Positions 47,901-53,222 of a stretch of DNA of 64,000 nt are shown one piece after another. The notes beneath the pieces are model-generated. The model searched no databases and was not told the DNA's origin. It saw nothing but the letters and a program-made list of their open reading frames with translations. Both the position numbers and the translations under genes were made by a program. Source of the stretch: Ceriagrion tenellum (lineage: Eukaryota > Arthropoda > Insecta > Odonata > Coenagrionidae); the NCBI GenBank assembly GCA_963169105.1, contig OY720638.1:8604749-8668748 (forward strand), read 5' to 3'. How positions within the stretch are numbered: the stretch's first letter is position 1; every line of letters starts with the position of its first letter.

Positions 47901-50900
47901 TGTTTGGGCCCTCAGTCATTGCATCAAGGGCATGTACTTGTCCCTCAAAAATATTAGAAGTCATCCATGCCTTATACTGCATTGGTGGATGGCAATGAGG
48001 TCCCAATTAAAAAAAAAAGTGGACTTCTTGACTTTCCTAAAACAAAGGGCTTCAGCCTCTCTCTGCCATCTGCACTGGCTCCTTACAAAACAGTGAGGTG
48101 AGCTTTGCAGTGTTTGTCCCCGTGGTAAGGATCACCTTTGAAGTCTTTGTTCTTGTGTGGCAGTACATCAAAAGAAACATGTGCCTCATCAACAGTAAAA
48201 TATTGATTATGAGTCATCAACATGATTATTCATAGTTGGACACTTCCAGTGAGAAATTGTTTCGGGATATATGCTTTCAGATTCACCCCAGTTGCTGTGT
48301 TATACAGCATTACATAGAATTTTGAAACAGTCGATCCAGCCATATGATGCTTTGCAGTCATCAATGCCAAATCTAGCTGCCGTTTGAAGAGCCATTTCTT
48401 TTATGATAATTTAACTTAGTCGGTATACGGCACATTTGCACAGCAATTTCCTCAGAACACACGCATAATCCATGCTATAATGTGATACAAATAGAAATCA
48501 CTATCAATAATACTAAGGGTGAGTCGAATCCAATTGTCGATTCTCGATTCCACTGATTCTCAGGATTAGAATCGGTATTGAGAATTGATCGCCTAAAGTC
48601 GATTCCGATTCCAACGAATCCAGATAAATGAATATTCAAATCAAATTTCATTAATCACATCATATTTGTCTCAGTAATTTTGGGTGTAGGCTATCACATT
48701 CGTACTTTTTATCTTATACCTCAATAAGCTGAGGATATATTTGCTATTTGTTCATAGATATACTTTTTGAGCGACATAATTGTCATTGTTATTTTATTTC
48801 AGCTAATACTTGAATTTCAATAATAGTCGTACGCTACTGGTATATCAATATCCCACCTATTTATTGGGAATATGAATCGATGGAATCAGAATCGAGAATC
48901 GGGAATTGATTTGAAAGAATCAAAATCAGAATCGACTCATTCCTAAATAATACCATTGGCTTTATGCTTCTAGAAGTACAGGGATGATGATTCTGACTTC
49001 AAGATGAAGGCTGCAGTGTCACAATCAGGGGTCTGTTTCTCAGAGCTACTAGTTTACAAGTTACAAGTCACGTAACTATTTCACAAGGCGGATGGGTTAC
49101 TCAGATATACCTAAGACTTGTGCTTGTCCAAAAAAATGGCCGACCTAATCAAGACCATATATAACTCCAATTTTGATGATTACGATATATTTTGGGTGTG
49201 TACATAGCAATACTTCCAATTCTAAAGTTCGTACAGCGTTTTTGGGTCAATACAAATACTTGAATATGTGCTGAATAATTGTTGTGATACTTGAATATGT
49301 GCTGAATGAATGTTGTAACTTACCTTAAAAGATCCCAACTTCCAAAGATTTTGTAACAGATATATTATACGTATTCATAAAGGCTCACAAAAATGTGAAC
49401 ATCTTACAGTATACTTATTGAGTACAGAATACTTATTCTAAGAAAATAAGGGTGTTGATCTCAAAGAAAAGCAAATAAAACCATCAATAAACTAGGTATA
49501 TAAAATGACAAAGGGTCTTACCTTGTAGTGCATTATTTTTCCGTTCATCTCAAGAGGTGGTTCCCAAGAAACATAGACAATACTTTTCCGACTGATACTG
49601 TCAAACTTACAGGAAACATTCACATTACTAGGAGGACCAGGCTCTGAAATCATAAAAGGTAATTTAGACTACTATTAAAGCATACAATGAAAATTCAAGC
49701 AGGAAAAACACCATTTTTAAGTAAAAATATATACAGTAGTTTATCATACAAAAGGAGGATACACAGCAAGATTCATGTGCCTGCAATATATATGTTCCAA
49801 GACTTTCTATGGATAACTTTAAAATATCAGCCATTTTTGTAGCATTTACAGTAGAATCTAGTTGTAGTGTAACTTGTTGTAACGTAAAATTTGTCATTAT
49901 GTACATAAATGGAGGAAACAGAGGAAAACCCTATGTTTGCGTTCGTAAATACATATCTTGTTGGAATGCAAAATTTTATGTGACATTATAGTGTATGTAT
50001 GTATAGTGTTGAGGCAGCACTAAACACTTTTGTTTTCACGTAGCAGGATTAATTCTCGCATCCTGAGTAGTAAGGTAATGAATTAGTGAGGCACGTTAAA
50101 CACCACCCGACTCAGAACTACATTCAATTATCACTCAAAATTGAATTTAGGAAGAATACCATGGAGTAAATCCACTTTGAAGCCACAAAATGTGATAACT
50201 GTTACTACTGACTGAATTTAACTATTATCCAGACATTTCCATTAGATTGGAAGCTAGTAAGACTTAGTTTAGAAGGTATAGGAGTAGGTAAGATGGACAA
50301 GAGGAGGATAACCAGAAGAGAACTAGGAATAGAAGAGAAAGGAAGTTACCGTATTTGACAGCATATGAGATGCAACTGCATATAAGACACCCCTATTTTG
50401 ACAGATCCATCGAAAGGAAAAATTTTACTGTGGGTCATCATTTCATATTTTAGAAATTTAGGTAAATTACAAAGAGCAAGATCAATTTGCAATGAATTTT
50501 TTTAATAAAATGTAAGCTACATAGCTGAAAACAGTACAATACAAGAACAGCTAGAGAAGAGCAATTCAGTGCTAGAGAACACTTATTTGCATTCAAAACC
50601 AGAAAAATATTCTAAATTACCGCCATCTTCATCTTCAAATACCATTAACTCATTTCCCAAAGCACACTTTGTGCCACTAATTTATTTAAATCACTCTAAT
50701 ACCACAGGATGTTGTGATCCATGAATATCTCGGCAATAATATTCCATAATATTGATGTATGTGGGAATTCACCAGAGGAAACAGTGAAATACTGGCAACC
50801 CTAGTACTAATAGGAGGCTACTCTGCATGTAATCCCCACATATTGACAGGACAATCGTTTACCAATATTCAGCTCTATTAAAAACGTATGTAGTAAATAT

Positions 50901-53222
50901 TTGAATGCACCTTGAATGCCTAAGTGGCACTTTCAATGCTCGCATGACATGCTAATGTCAGTCATAGTATTTTGGGGATGGGTTGGTGGCATCGAAGTTA
51001 ACATTAGCCTCAGGAAAGGTTCTACCTAAGCATATAATACCCGGGGATGATTTTTTGATCCATTATTCTCGAAAAAAGTCTTAAATGCCATCAAATACAT
51101 TAGTTATTGGAAAAATTCAGGAGTGGGCAGATGGTGTGAAGTAATGAGAAATAATGGATATTGAAAACCATGATGCGAGGGAAAATTTTTGCAAGCGAGG
51201 AGTTGAAAAGAAAGAAGTGTAATAAAAGTGTCATGCAACCAAAAGGAAGTATGGCAAAGTACAGAAAGACAGCGAGTAAGATATACAGTTTATTTAGTGA
51301 AGTCCATTCATTGATAATTATCATTAAAATCAGATTCATGGTATTTCATTATAGCCTTCCTCAACCAGTTGAACACTCCTACTGATACTTTCATACCTTC
51401 AAAATATCCCAACTGAAAATTATAATTATACCTTATGTAACATAATTTATTCTAGTTATATATATTTATTATATAAAGGCACATATCATGTCACCTAGCC
51501 TTCACTTTACAACATGATTCCACAGAAGTTAGAGATTATAAACTTAAAATTGTACACAACAATGGCAATACGGTGGACAACACAGGCAATCAATGCGATT
51601 TGGGCCCTGTACCCACCTGGCCTCAACCTCCCCTAATTAGTCACGTCACTTTTCATTATAATTTTTGCATGGTGCATACACAACATCACCTTCAAAACCT
51701 CCCACAGAATTTTCTAAGCTGATGAGTGTGCCACAGATCATTATGTAAGCCATTTCTTTTATTTGTTCTACTGATGCACCAAAAAATTTACTTCTTATTG
51801 CTGAAAAATGAAGTATTGAGCAGCAGAAAAATACACACCTAACACAGAAGCATTGTAAAACACTGCTTTCATTGCACCACAAATTTTTACAAAACATTTT
51901 TTGTTCCATCACCACACCATGCTTTGGCCCCACATATGTAACAATAACTTAGCTTGGTCCTTTCTAAGGACTGATAAAGGAGTAATCACTTTCTAGACAC
52001 CAATAAAACAAAAATTTGGTAAAATTAAAATGTGCTAATACATGGGAATAGATGATTATGAGAGTTGAAAGAAGAGAGAGATATTCTCTTGACATGATCC
52101 TCATCACAAAATGATCATTACACTGGAGACATGACCATTAGGTCCACATTCACAGGGGTCATAGTTTGAAACTTCTTCACACCATTCTGTGCTAAATTCT
52201 GCTCATATATCTGTCCCTCCATAGCCCCTAATGATCTGAGGAAATGCATATAAATAGTAAAAATTTTAGACAAAAAATACATGGAAAGGTTTTGAAACAA
52301 CTCACTGAAAATTAACTACGAATGACCAAGGATACGTAAAAATTGATTAGTATTATACTTGTGTTGAATAAATCTTTCTTTCCTTCTTCTAAACTGAGGA
52401 AGTAATTTCATTGTGAAACAAATTTCTGCTGTTATTTTTTATTAAATAGTTAGATATTAGATTATGGGAGATATAGAGCAATTATGAGTCTATAAATTTA
52501 TAAGAATATATAAACAAGGTTCAAATTTGTTTTTAAACAGATTATTATTTATTTATGCATAGGTAATAATACGGAACTGGTAATTATAACTTTTCAGAAG
52601 CAGAATTCAGATATGAGATTTGGTATTCAAAATGTGAATTCTGAATTTGGTTCAACAAATTTTGAATTCATCCTCCTATTCATCACTACTATTTGAACTT
52701 GACAAAAATAACTGCCACCAGAGATGAGCACAATTCCCTTTCCAGAAAGCAAGAAGAGGAACTGTTAACTACACAACTAATAACAGAATGTGAAGCAGTG
52801 CCCAAAAACACTAAACATTCAGGTGACACGCAGTTTCAACCCAAACATAAGAGGCTGAGATGTTGCTCTATCTTGGAACTGAAGCAGTGGTTCACTCAGG
52901 AGATTTAAAAATAAAGAAAAATTACCTCCATCCATTGTCGTTCCATTCACACCTTTTGTCCAATTCCAACAATGTCTGCCATAGTCACTGCATGCCCGCA
53001 CCTTGAAGTAGTATGTTGTGGCTGGTAATAGTTTTTCAAATGAATATGATGGCTTGGAATCAACATTGGGATAATCAGTTTCTTTCTCTGTACCATTGAA
53101 CTGCAATTTCAATAAATAGTAATGGACAAGATCTTTAATTTCCTGGGGAGGAGCTGACCAGCCCACTGTGACTGAACTACGAGAGACACCTTTGACCTCA
53201 ATATACGGAATAAATTCAGGAT
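2847..53222 (-). CDS. Ptp69D: Receptor-type protein tyrosine phosphatase, Ptp69D-like (partial gene, 11 exons)
   Basis: Single-pass membrane phosphatase that removes phosphate from tyrosines; the fly family member acts on axons in nerve guidance. Eleven exons with matching splice phases (GT/AG throughout) join into 826 codons without a stop: FN3 domain (exon 52926-53222), a second FN3 (49522-49643, 28739-28885, start of 27040-27224), juxtamembrane region, Thr/Pro-rich stalk (20356-20840), transmembrane helix (14497-14737), then a PTP domain with KNRY, DYINANF, WKDF and HCSAGVGRTG motifs. Family members carry a signal peptide and Ig domains upstream and a second PTP domain downstream; neither is in the window, so the gene is open at both ends. 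The Ptp69D call rests on remembered resemblance of the WKDF loop and the CDLRHQRNFLVQSL stretch to the fly protein, plus the domain order. Introns range from about 0.1 kb to 20.6 kb and are filled with transposons. Confidence 0.88.
4374..4546. mobile_element. Short MITE-like element with imperfect inverted ends
   Basis: The left end AATTCACATAGATGGGTAAC is mirrored by the right end reading AATTCACATAGATAGAAAAC on the other strand. A second internal inverted pair involves GGAAAGCGGGAAA and TTTCCGCTTTCCC. About 173 bp, no coding capacity. Target duplication not resolved. Confidence 0.5.
5645..5840 (-). CDS. Ptp69D: Ptp69D-like exon: PTP domain with atypical WPD loop and catalytic Cys
   Basis: 196 bp, acceptor CTCTGCAG and donor GTAATAG. 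It encodes DYIIRELKMTRTFLDKEKEE, then IIQYHFLVWKDFMAPEHP, where classical PTPs have WPD: Pro is replaced by Lys but the acid Asp is kept. The exon ends in GPILVHC plus two bases of the next Ser, so the catalytic Cys is its last full codon. Confidence 0.93.
6745..8510 (+). pseudogene. hAT-superfamily (ZBED-like) transposase relic
   Basis: Broken transposase readable in several frames. 6745-7056 gives LLANVMAMDYQPFSTVNNKG, YQIPDRTT and KVKEDVKKKLE. Near 7400-7620 come ATDNGTSISAAIAMNAFGWQ and CFNHTLQLAIGDAKK. 7775-7905 gives SILSIVPAIDHLIMTLNEYD, 7941 CFDPRYK, and about 8400-8490 the C-terminal dimerisation motif SAAGNVVTDRRGNLSPTELE. The order fits hAT transposases, which cut and paste with 8-bp target duplications. 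Frameshifts and stops make it inactive. The ends were not located. Confidence 0.75.
8876..8940. repeat. C-rich low-complexity tract
   Basis: Runs of C including an uninterrupted stretch of about 11 around 8924-8934 in otherwise AT-rich intron. No function inferred. Confidence 0.6.
8955..9145. repeat. Inverted repeat partner 1 (pairs with 11330-11540)
   Basis: Read on the minus strand it matches 11330-11540, with shared blocks such as TAATGTCACAATGGAGTGGT and TTTGCAAAAAATTGTATATT. It probably represents two oppositely oriented copies of one dispersed repeat. It lies downstream of the 9875-10265 exon in the gene's direction. Confidence 0.7.
9875..10265 (-). CDS. Ptp69D: Ptp69D-like exon: N-terminal half of PTP domain
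   Basis: 391 bp, acceptor CCTTGCAG and donor GTAATT. It begins with LLPDRFPDRTTRASEARENM and carries the substrate-recognition loop KNRYPDI, the core GDYINANFVVGY, then FICAQGPMDNTVCDFWKMIW and CAKYWPDEGD, all hallmarks of classical tyrosine phosphatases. Leaves with one base of an Asp codon finished by the next exon. The exon sits between two inverted repeat copies (8955-9145 and 11330-11540). Confidence 0.93.
10790..11330 (+). pseudogene. CR1/L2-type LINE reverse transcriptase relic
   Basis: The plus strand carries decayed reverse transcriptase: FYKILEHII near 10830, TQLALFLYDILKSGELKKQV near 10920, then DTIFLDFKNAFDKVPHNKL around 10985-11040, which is RT motif A with its FDKVPH block. Later parts (IQRIGYMHF, DLNNVNSWCHK-like text near 11290) are in shifted frames. 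It lies in an intron, antisense to the phosphatase gene. No ORF1 or ends were seen. Confidence 0.7.
11330..11540. repeat. Inverted repeat partner 2 (pairs with 8955-9145)
   Basis: Oppositely oriented copy of 8955-9145. Blocks TCAAGTATGTATCAAAGCAT and TTGCAAAAAATTGTATATTT match the reverse complement of the partner with scattered mismatches. Together the pair brackets the 391-bp PTP exon. Confidence 0.7.
11830..12225 (+). repeat. Dispersed repeat shared with 60880-61205, copy 1
   Basis: Shared features are GGAATT...CAGTTTTATGTCTTATAATGCT near 11955, GGTGG..AA..GGATAATTCTA-like text near 12035, and a GAACTGGAACTGAGA-like tract near 12140. The similarity is imperfect and no coding capacity was seen. 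It is probably a non-autonomous element; ends not resolved. Confidence 0.5.
12280..12424 (-). CDS. Ptp69D: Ptp69D-like exon: cytoplasmic juxtamembrane segment
   Basis: 145 bp, acceptor ATTTTCAG and donor GTATAT. It encodes RGLRGGHVLVSSSPPDMTPI, then AFIERHRDSDYGFQHEFE, the classic lead-in helix to a receptor PTP catalytic domain. Leaves in phase 0. Confidence 0.87.
12760..13240 (+). pseudogene. pogo/Tigger-type transposase C-terminal relic
   Basis: Frames in this stretch give DELIDGFEGLEEDPKSFK near 12790, EWLSHDDKLEGHQILDDDAI near 12910-12970 and an acidic patch ECKSDEEETIETKQVS followed by ALESAETLMDFLEH. These resemble the C-terminal tail of Tigger/jerky-type transposases (DDE superfamily, TA target). 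Frameshifted, no DDE core present. Part of it is repeated at 13905-14010. Confidence 0.6.
13524..13717. mobile_element. 194-bp MITE with 15-bp inverted ends
   Basis: The left end GGGTGCTTTTGATTT (13524-13538) is mirrored by the right end, which reads GGGTGCTTTCGATTT on the other strand (13703-13717): 14 of 15 bases match. The interior contains repeated RATAGCCGGC-type words, some palindromic. No reading frame. Target duplication ambiguous. Confidence 0.65.
13905..14010 (+). repeat. Second copy of Tigger-type relic segment
   Basis: About 100 bp nearly identical to 12815-12915, sharing GAGTTTCAAATTTATTGACA, the ATCAGTTTTCTGAGG-type block and AACACAGAAAATATTAA. The 13524-13717 MITE lies between the copies. 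Either a local duplication or two independent insertions of one family. Confidence 0.65.
14497..14737 (-). CDS. Ptp69D: Ptp69D-like exon: transmembrane segment
   Basis: 241 bp, acceptor ATTTTCAG and donor GTAAGT. After an extracellular PNNSVYTAYSDYF segment, about 25 uncharged residues (IISIILQVLCGIIFVVLILL and following LAICLL) form the single membrane helix. The basic stop-transfer sequence QRYTKQ starts the cytoplasmic part. NNS is a possible glycosylation site. Confidence 0.88.
15515..15703 (+). repeat. Dispersed repeat, copy B/C, left part
   Basis: Matches copy A 1105-1285 (for example TTAATTTAATCGTTAGCAAA and AGTCTTGATTGAATTTAATC) and breaks off at TGGCCATGGGC, where the P-type transposon begins. 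The same repeat resumes at 17971. Confidence 0.7.
16379..17060 (-). pseudogene. P/THAP9-type transposase C-terminal relic
   Basis: The 182-codon frame 16379-16927 encodes a tail with YYVTGYLSQQMTKSSKCAAC, then GGLIHPNINLHKFIMKIEEL and a closing basic segment RRLVKRWKN. The pattern YxxGYhxxxh...CxxC followed by GGL..P...L matches my memory of the C-terminal part of P-element/THAP9 transposases. Just upstream another frame gives TPTFLQLYRILASYSVIKPP, the usual preceding segment. The N-terminal THAP zinc finger and catalytic core are absent, so it cannot transpose itself. Codon use differs little from its surroundings. Confidence 0.6.
17138..17339. mobile_element. Palindromic insertion with 79-bp perfect arms
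   Basis: 17171-17249 and 17261-17339 are exact reverse complements (79 of 79), separated by 11 bases. With one mismatch the arms extend to 85 bp (17165-17345). The insertion is bracketed by AATACCTATAAA at 17126-17137 and 17340-17351, a probable 12-bp target duplication. The words GAAACGTCGG and GCCGGGAAAGC resemble those I associate with the ends of Penelope-like elements, so it may derive from two head-to-head ends of such an element. The chance frames on the two strands mirror one another because of the palindrome. Confidence 0.8.
17435..17475. repeat. Short perfect palindrome, 20-bp arms
   Basis: TAAATTAAATGCATTAAACC (17435-17454) is followed after one base by its exact reverse complement (17456-17475). 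It lies in the P-type element, about 95 bp from the larger palindrome. Confidence 0.9.
17971..18785 (+). repeat. Dispersed repeat, copy B/C, right part
   Basis: Continues copy A from TGGCCATGGGCCATGAGTGG. Strong blocks are GGCTTGGTTCTTCAATTCAG near 18350 and TTTCAAGGTCAAGGTTCC near 18473. About 18010-18205 does not match copy A and ends with GAAACCGG..GTC....AAATCTATTA, like the motif at 45205-45235, so a small fragment of another element may sit inside. Confidence 0.68.
18786..20340. other. Intron sequence, no recognised feature
   Basis: AT-rich intron between the stalk and transmembrane exons. No coding pattern, tRNA-like motif or repeat ends found by reading. Confidence 0.4.
20356..20840 (-). 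CDS. Ptp69D: Ptp69D-like exon: Thr/Pro-rich mucin-like stalk
   Basis: 485 bp, acceptor CTTTTCAG and donor GTTTG. The exon starts SDKLASEIILGDD, has a two-Cys motif (CRACL), then about 60 residues made mostly of Thr, Pro and Ser (TTTP, TPTTQRPTTQSTQPPP). This is a likely O-glycosylated stalk. It ends in a better-ordered stretch (MVRELRSSRPYMTRVQDG ... NYTGFVEIT). The low-complexity part is not expected to be conserved between species. It leaves with one base of a Gly/Val codon. Confidence 0.82.
22320..22660 (-). pseudogene. RTE-type LINE endonuclease fragment
   Basis: On the minus strand the text YQIDYIMIMERFRKSPKLA is followed by DSDHNLVSMK-like sequence in a shifted frame. This matches the end of the AP-endonuclease domain of RTE/craft-type LINEs (QIDYIM...DSDH.LV). 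It is in the same sense as the phosphatase gene but frame-broken, in the intron between 20840 and 26804. Confidence 0.55.
23195..23535 (+). pseudogene. RTE-type LINE endonuclease fragment, N-terminal part
   Basis: Plus-strand frames give RLQILKIYMRRMGLDTWKSE, FMGVGLIVRRSTRMHERS and TDTIAVQVYMPMIDKEEIQL. This is the order of the RTE endonuclease (target DNA nicking) with its G.....VRR and IAVQVY.P blocks. Interrupted by stops. Opposite in strand to 22320-22660, so it is a separate insertion. Confidence 0.6.
23880..24160. repeat. Dispersed repeat shared with 51640-51910, copy 1
   Basis: Shared words on the plus strand include CAGATCATTA(C/T)G.(C/A)AGCCAT, GCAGCAGAAAAATA and GCATTGTAAAA(T/C)A. 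No protein family recognised. Non-autonomous element suspected. Confidence 0.55.
24168..24360 (+). mobile_element. tRNA-derived SINE, copy 1
   Basis: The head carries a pol III B box GGTTCGAGTCC (24224-24234) about 30 bp after a degenerate A-box region (GGGTAAAGTCCTCCCCTGC). The body GGTAGAATATT..CTGCCCAGGACA and GGGTGTTTGTGT follows, and an AAATAAATAAATAAAAAC tail closes it. A second copy lies at 53441-53620 in the same orientation. Confidence 0.75.
24619..24720. repeat. Spacer-less palindrome, 51-bp arms
   Basis: 24619-24669 and 24670-24720 are reverse complements with one mismatch (C/C at 24654/24685) and no loop; the centre is GATGACGTCATC. Such palindromes are unstable in cloning and replication, so this is either a real foldback element or an assembly artefact. 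Confidence 0.9.
24918..24962. repeat. Short repeat shared with 26688-26730, copy 1
   Basis: AGACATTGTAAAAC(C/A)GGCCCTA, preceded by GCTAACAT.AAGTT.A.CTAG, appears in both places. It may be one end of a MITE family; the other end was not identified. Confidence 0.5.
25814..26240 (+). mobile_element. 430-bp hAT-like MITE, copy 1
   Basis: 427 bp with imperfect inverted ends rich in GATTCCGATTCC-type words. Flanked by TGTCTTTACTT on both sides (25803-25813 and 26241-26251). The interior carries GGTGGGATATTGATATACCA and TAGCAAATATATCCTCAGCT, which recur in the copies at 48514-48945 (inverted) and 57755-58188. No coding capacity, so it depends on a transposase elsewhere. Confidence 0.82.
26688..26730. 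repeat. Short repeat shared with 24918-24962, copy 2
   Basis: Same word as copy 1 with a few changes, about 75 bp from the 26804-26938 exon. Confidence 0.5.
26804..26938 (-). CDS. Ptp69D: Ptp69D-like exon: juxtamembrane ectodomain
   Basis: 135 bp, only about 100 bp downstream of the previous exon. It encodes VILIKLEPQQTTTFLPAPQ, then VLITTYDDVHHNKRGGAYVA and EMFER. In type III receptor phosphatases this membrane-proximal region follows the last FN3 domain. Acceptor TTTGTAG and donor GTGAG; leaves with two bases of the next codon. Confidence 0.85.
27040..27224 (-). CDS. Ptp69D: Ptp69D-like exon: end of FN3 and juxtamembrane region
   Basis: 185 bp, enters phase 0 and leaves with two bases of an Arg codon. 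Acceptor ACACCTGTATGC is read as CAG on the minus strand; donor GTATTT. It completes the FN3 (VSGFTRSRTPGLEVNKTC), then MPPTTPDKLKDIKWSKIEEG opens the conserved non-FN3 part of the ectodomain, with a Cys-Cys pair near the end (PICCYR). Confidence 0.85.
27360..28670. other. Intron sequence with GC-richer block, unclassified
   Basis: Between two coding exons. 27700-28420 is less AT-rich than its surroundings and lacks any recognised protein motif. It could be an old transposon, but I see no inverted ends. A GTGGGTTAGG word occurs twice near 27380-27405. Confidence 0.35.
28739..28885 (-). CDS. Ptp69D: Ptp69D-like exon: middle of membrane-proximal FN3
   Basis: 147 bp, phase 0 on both sides, acceptor CATCTGCAG and donor GTGAG. 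It continues the FN3 fold from the previous exon (HYK then VILEGDSIYKNEKGKWG) and ends in DIPPNTNYTVK, the usual strand E-F motif. NYT is a possible N-glycosylation site. Confidence 0.85.
29170..30820 (+). pseudogene. RTE-type LINE reverse transcriptase relic with 3' end
   Basis: Readable in order: FKRNKAPGADNINGEIFKAL near 29310 (RT start); QSGFKKNRCT then LYVACLDLEKAFNNDE near 29580-29710 (motif A); GVRQGCSLFH near 29850; and VDDIAVIPGN near 29990 at the catalytic motif C position. There KINKTKIKILVWGRKK and VDSFTYLEST follow, which are typical thumb-region blocks. Many frameshifts and stops. The 3' end near 30780 (GGATTGAACGACCAATGATTA) is followed by an A-rich stretch. Antisense to the host gene, in the 20.6 kb intron. 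Confidence 0.78.
31015..31602. mobile_element. piggyBac-type MITE flanked by TTAA
   Basis: 588 bp between TTAA at 31011-31014 and TTAA at 31603-31606, the canonical piggyBac target duplication. The ends CACTTCAGTAGGTGC and (other strand) CCCTTCAGTGGGCGC match at 12 of 15. Three short hairpins of GGGCCACA type occur at 31031-31050, 31211-31229 and 31541-31558, two of them close to the ends. No reading frame. Confidence 0.8.
32231..32330. mobile_element. Possible solo piggyBac-type end
   Basis: TTAA at 32231-32234 is followed by CCTTTAAATGCCTGGCGTGC and a hairpin-forming GTGCCCATGCATTGCATGCA. A related word, GTGCCTGGCGTCCCCGTATG, recurs near 32296 with its own small hairpin. The TTAA-CC(C/T)TT start is usual for piggyBac ends. 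A loosely similar word, CCCTTTACGGGCG, occurs on the minus strand near 36502, which could be the other end of the element that carries the transposase at 35133-36356. Confidence 0.4.
32791..34789. mobile_element. 1999-bp non-autonomous transposon with 16-bp perfect inverted ends
   Basis: The left end GGGGGGTCATTCTGTA (32791-32806) is exactly mirrored at 34774-34789. The outer 150-200 bp at each side are much GC-richer than the interior and carry many TACCGAC and CCGATCGG words in both directions, which suggests clustered protein-binding sites. The interior is AT-rich with no recognisable protein. No clear target duplication was seen, so the superfamily is open. Confidence 0.8.
35133..36356 (-). 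pseudogene. piggyBac-type transposase, C-terminally truncated
   Basis: The longest open frame in the window, 407 codons. The natural start is probably the internal Met at about 36230, ahead of an acidic, Ser-rich N-terminus (ESGEESDTSCSDSEN), as in piggyBac proteins. The core follows: FFGQTMSYRRFVKIRQYLHF, DVTIDESLLLYKGRLGWRQF with the first catalytic Asp, and CLTTDNIYSSPELA with the second. The frame stops right after VLRWKD, the block that holds the third Asp. The usual DKSDQ region and C-terminal Cys-rich zinc finger (about 200 residues) are missing, and the sequence beyond does not resume the family pattern. It is therefore a truncated, inactive copy, or the remnant of one cut by another insertion. 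piggyBac elements excise precisely at TTAA. Confidence 0.85.
37020..37460 (+). pseudogene. Penelope-like element GIY-YIG endonuclease relic
   Basis: Frame at 37050-37150 reads SVIYHMKCGSCGKCYIEQTE then KNFITHLNVHS, the CxxC-KxYIGQT...R...H pattern of the GIY-YIG domain (target-nicking nuclease) of Penelope-like retroelements; GIY is changed to VIY. After frameshifts, HLENKGQGLDILWQVES and LLSEQIFVTHFLLP continue the C-terminal tail. The reverse transcriptase part is not seen upstream. Confidence 0.68.
38738..38966 (-). other. Coding-like segment of unknown origin
   Basis: On the minus strand, a strong acceptor-like CTTCTTTCCAG is followed by an open frame WVQRLASEILSLADKVSPAT ... AYYFPNQYNAPFIHPDLEWI ... 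SKIARCFN and a stop. The composition looks protein-like rather than random. Further upstream on the same strand, EAAKTLKDISDYALCSACPS (near 39200) may belong to it. I do not recognise the family. It could be a transposon exon, a retrocopy or a nested gene remnant. Confidence 0.35.
40083..41130 (+). pseudogene. Relic of a repeated, transposon-associated protein
   Basis: Frames in order give RLLIDSSKTSLQA, then SVPIGYSGHLIETYETMSLL, YNWSICSDLKVIAILMGMQT, TKYCCFSC, then FVKALDSD, GSERDAWVAFKSVVVNFLGN, and finally LGCNMSLKIYLLVLHLDFLP with ENLGSVSDKHGKRFHQDISV. This order belongs to a family often annotated as uncharacterised in many copies of invertebrate genomes (NMSLK.H.L.SHLD.FP.N.G..S.E.GERFHQD). 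I cannot say which transposon class carries it. Several frameshifts and stops. Confidence 0.6.
41200..42600. other. Intron sequence, no recognised feature
   Basis: AT-rich stretch without a recognised repeat or coding pattern. Confidence 0.35.
42661..42725 (-). mobile_element. tRNA-like SINE head, degenerate
   Basis: Minus strand has an A-box-like TAACCTAGAGGGAGAGC and, about 30 bp on, a perfect-looking B box GGTTCAAATCC (42670-42680). It does not fold as a complete tRNA (acceptor stem not matching, anticodon arm not clear), so a tRNA-derived SINE or tRNA pseudogene is more likely than a working tRNA gene. Confidence 0.55.
43109..43137. repeat. Small hairpin
   Basis: ATCCACACGAAA and TTTCGTGTGGAT form about 12-bp arms around a short T-run. 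Confidence 0.7.
44268..44605. mobile_element. Foldback element with about 145-bp imperfect arms
   Basis: The left arm starts CATCATCAGAGCTATACAGA (44268) and the right arm ends with its reverse complement (to 44605). Similarity continues inward past TGAAGGTACAAC and AATTACCTTGGAATTG to about 44413/44461, leaving a loop near 50 bp. No frame. Could be a MITE or a head-to-head retroelement end. Confidence 0.75.
45184..45245 (+). ncRNA. Hammerhead-ribozyme-like motif, possible Penelope-like element end
   Basis: CTGAAGA is followed by a 4-bp stem (GTCA..TGAC), then GAAAC and GGTC. This is close to the hammerhead core order CUGANGA - stem II - GAAA - GUH with the very short stem III reported for Penelope-like elements. 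One extra base between CTGAAGA and the stem departs from the consensus. Nearby words (AATAAATCTATTA) recur near 18150, so it is a dispersed element end. Activity is not claimed. Confidence 0.4.
45550..47780. other. Intron sequence, no recognised feature
   Basis: AT-rich with short chance frames; no repeat ends or coding pattern recognised. Confidence 0.35.
47800..48420 (-). pseudogene. pogo/Tigger-type transposase relic
   Basis: Minus-strand frames give TAKHHMAGSTVSKFYV, then HNQYFTVDEAHVSFDVLPHK, NKDFKGDPYHGDKHCKAHLT and GASADGREAEALCFRKVKKS. This follows the DDE_1 family order: NADETGLF..LLP, KG...HG.K..K.R.TVL, and ANADGS.K....IGKSKKP. A later GMDDF / GTSTCP stretch sits where WMT.EIF..WL is expected. 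Multiple stops. The Asp of the first catalytic motif is present (VDEAHVSF). Confidence 0.6.
48514..48945 (-). mobile_element. 430-bp hAT-like MITE, copy 2 (inverted)
   Basis: Reverse-oriented copy of 25814-26240, flanked by the 8-bp duplication AATAATAC (48506-48513 and 48946-48953). The ends TAAGGGTGAGTCGAATC and, on the other strand, TAGGAATGAGTCGATTC match well. The 8-bp duplication points to hAT-type mobilisation. Confidence 0.85.
49522..49643 (-). CDS. Ptp69D: Ptp69D-like exon: start of membrane-proximal FN3
   Basis: 122 bp between acceptor ATTTCAG and donor GTAAG. The preceding exon gives the first base of the first codon; the exon ends in phase 0. It encodes EPGPPSNVNVSC followed by YVSWEPPLEMNGKIMHYK, the linker and the A-C strands of an FN3 domain. 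The intron that follows (49521 to 28886) is 20.6 kb, the longest here, and holds most of the piggyBac-type and Penelope-like material. Confidence 0.85.
49910..51600. other. Intron sequence, no recognised feature
   Basis: Intron between the two FN3 exon groups. No clear element ends or coding signal seen. Confidence 0.35.
51640..51910. repeat. Dispersed repeat shared with 23880-24160, copy 2
   Basis: Matches copy 1 in the same orientation with many substitutions; the best blocks lie near 51730-51760 and 51815-51900. Confidence 0.55.
52926..53222 (-). CDS. Ptp69D: Ptp69D-like exon: fibronectin type III domain
   Basis: First exon visible in the window, 297 bp. The acceptor (TTTTTTACAG) lies just above 53222 and the donor GTAAT just below 52926. 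It enters with two bases of a split codon and leaves with one. The translation has the FN3 pattern: SVTVGWSAPP in strand B, HYYLLKLQFNG in strand C, LLPATTYYFKVRAC in strands E-F, and several N-x-T/S sequons (NGT, NWT). It is probably the middle FN3 of the ectodomain. The next exon upstream was not found before 64000. Confidence 0.88.
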
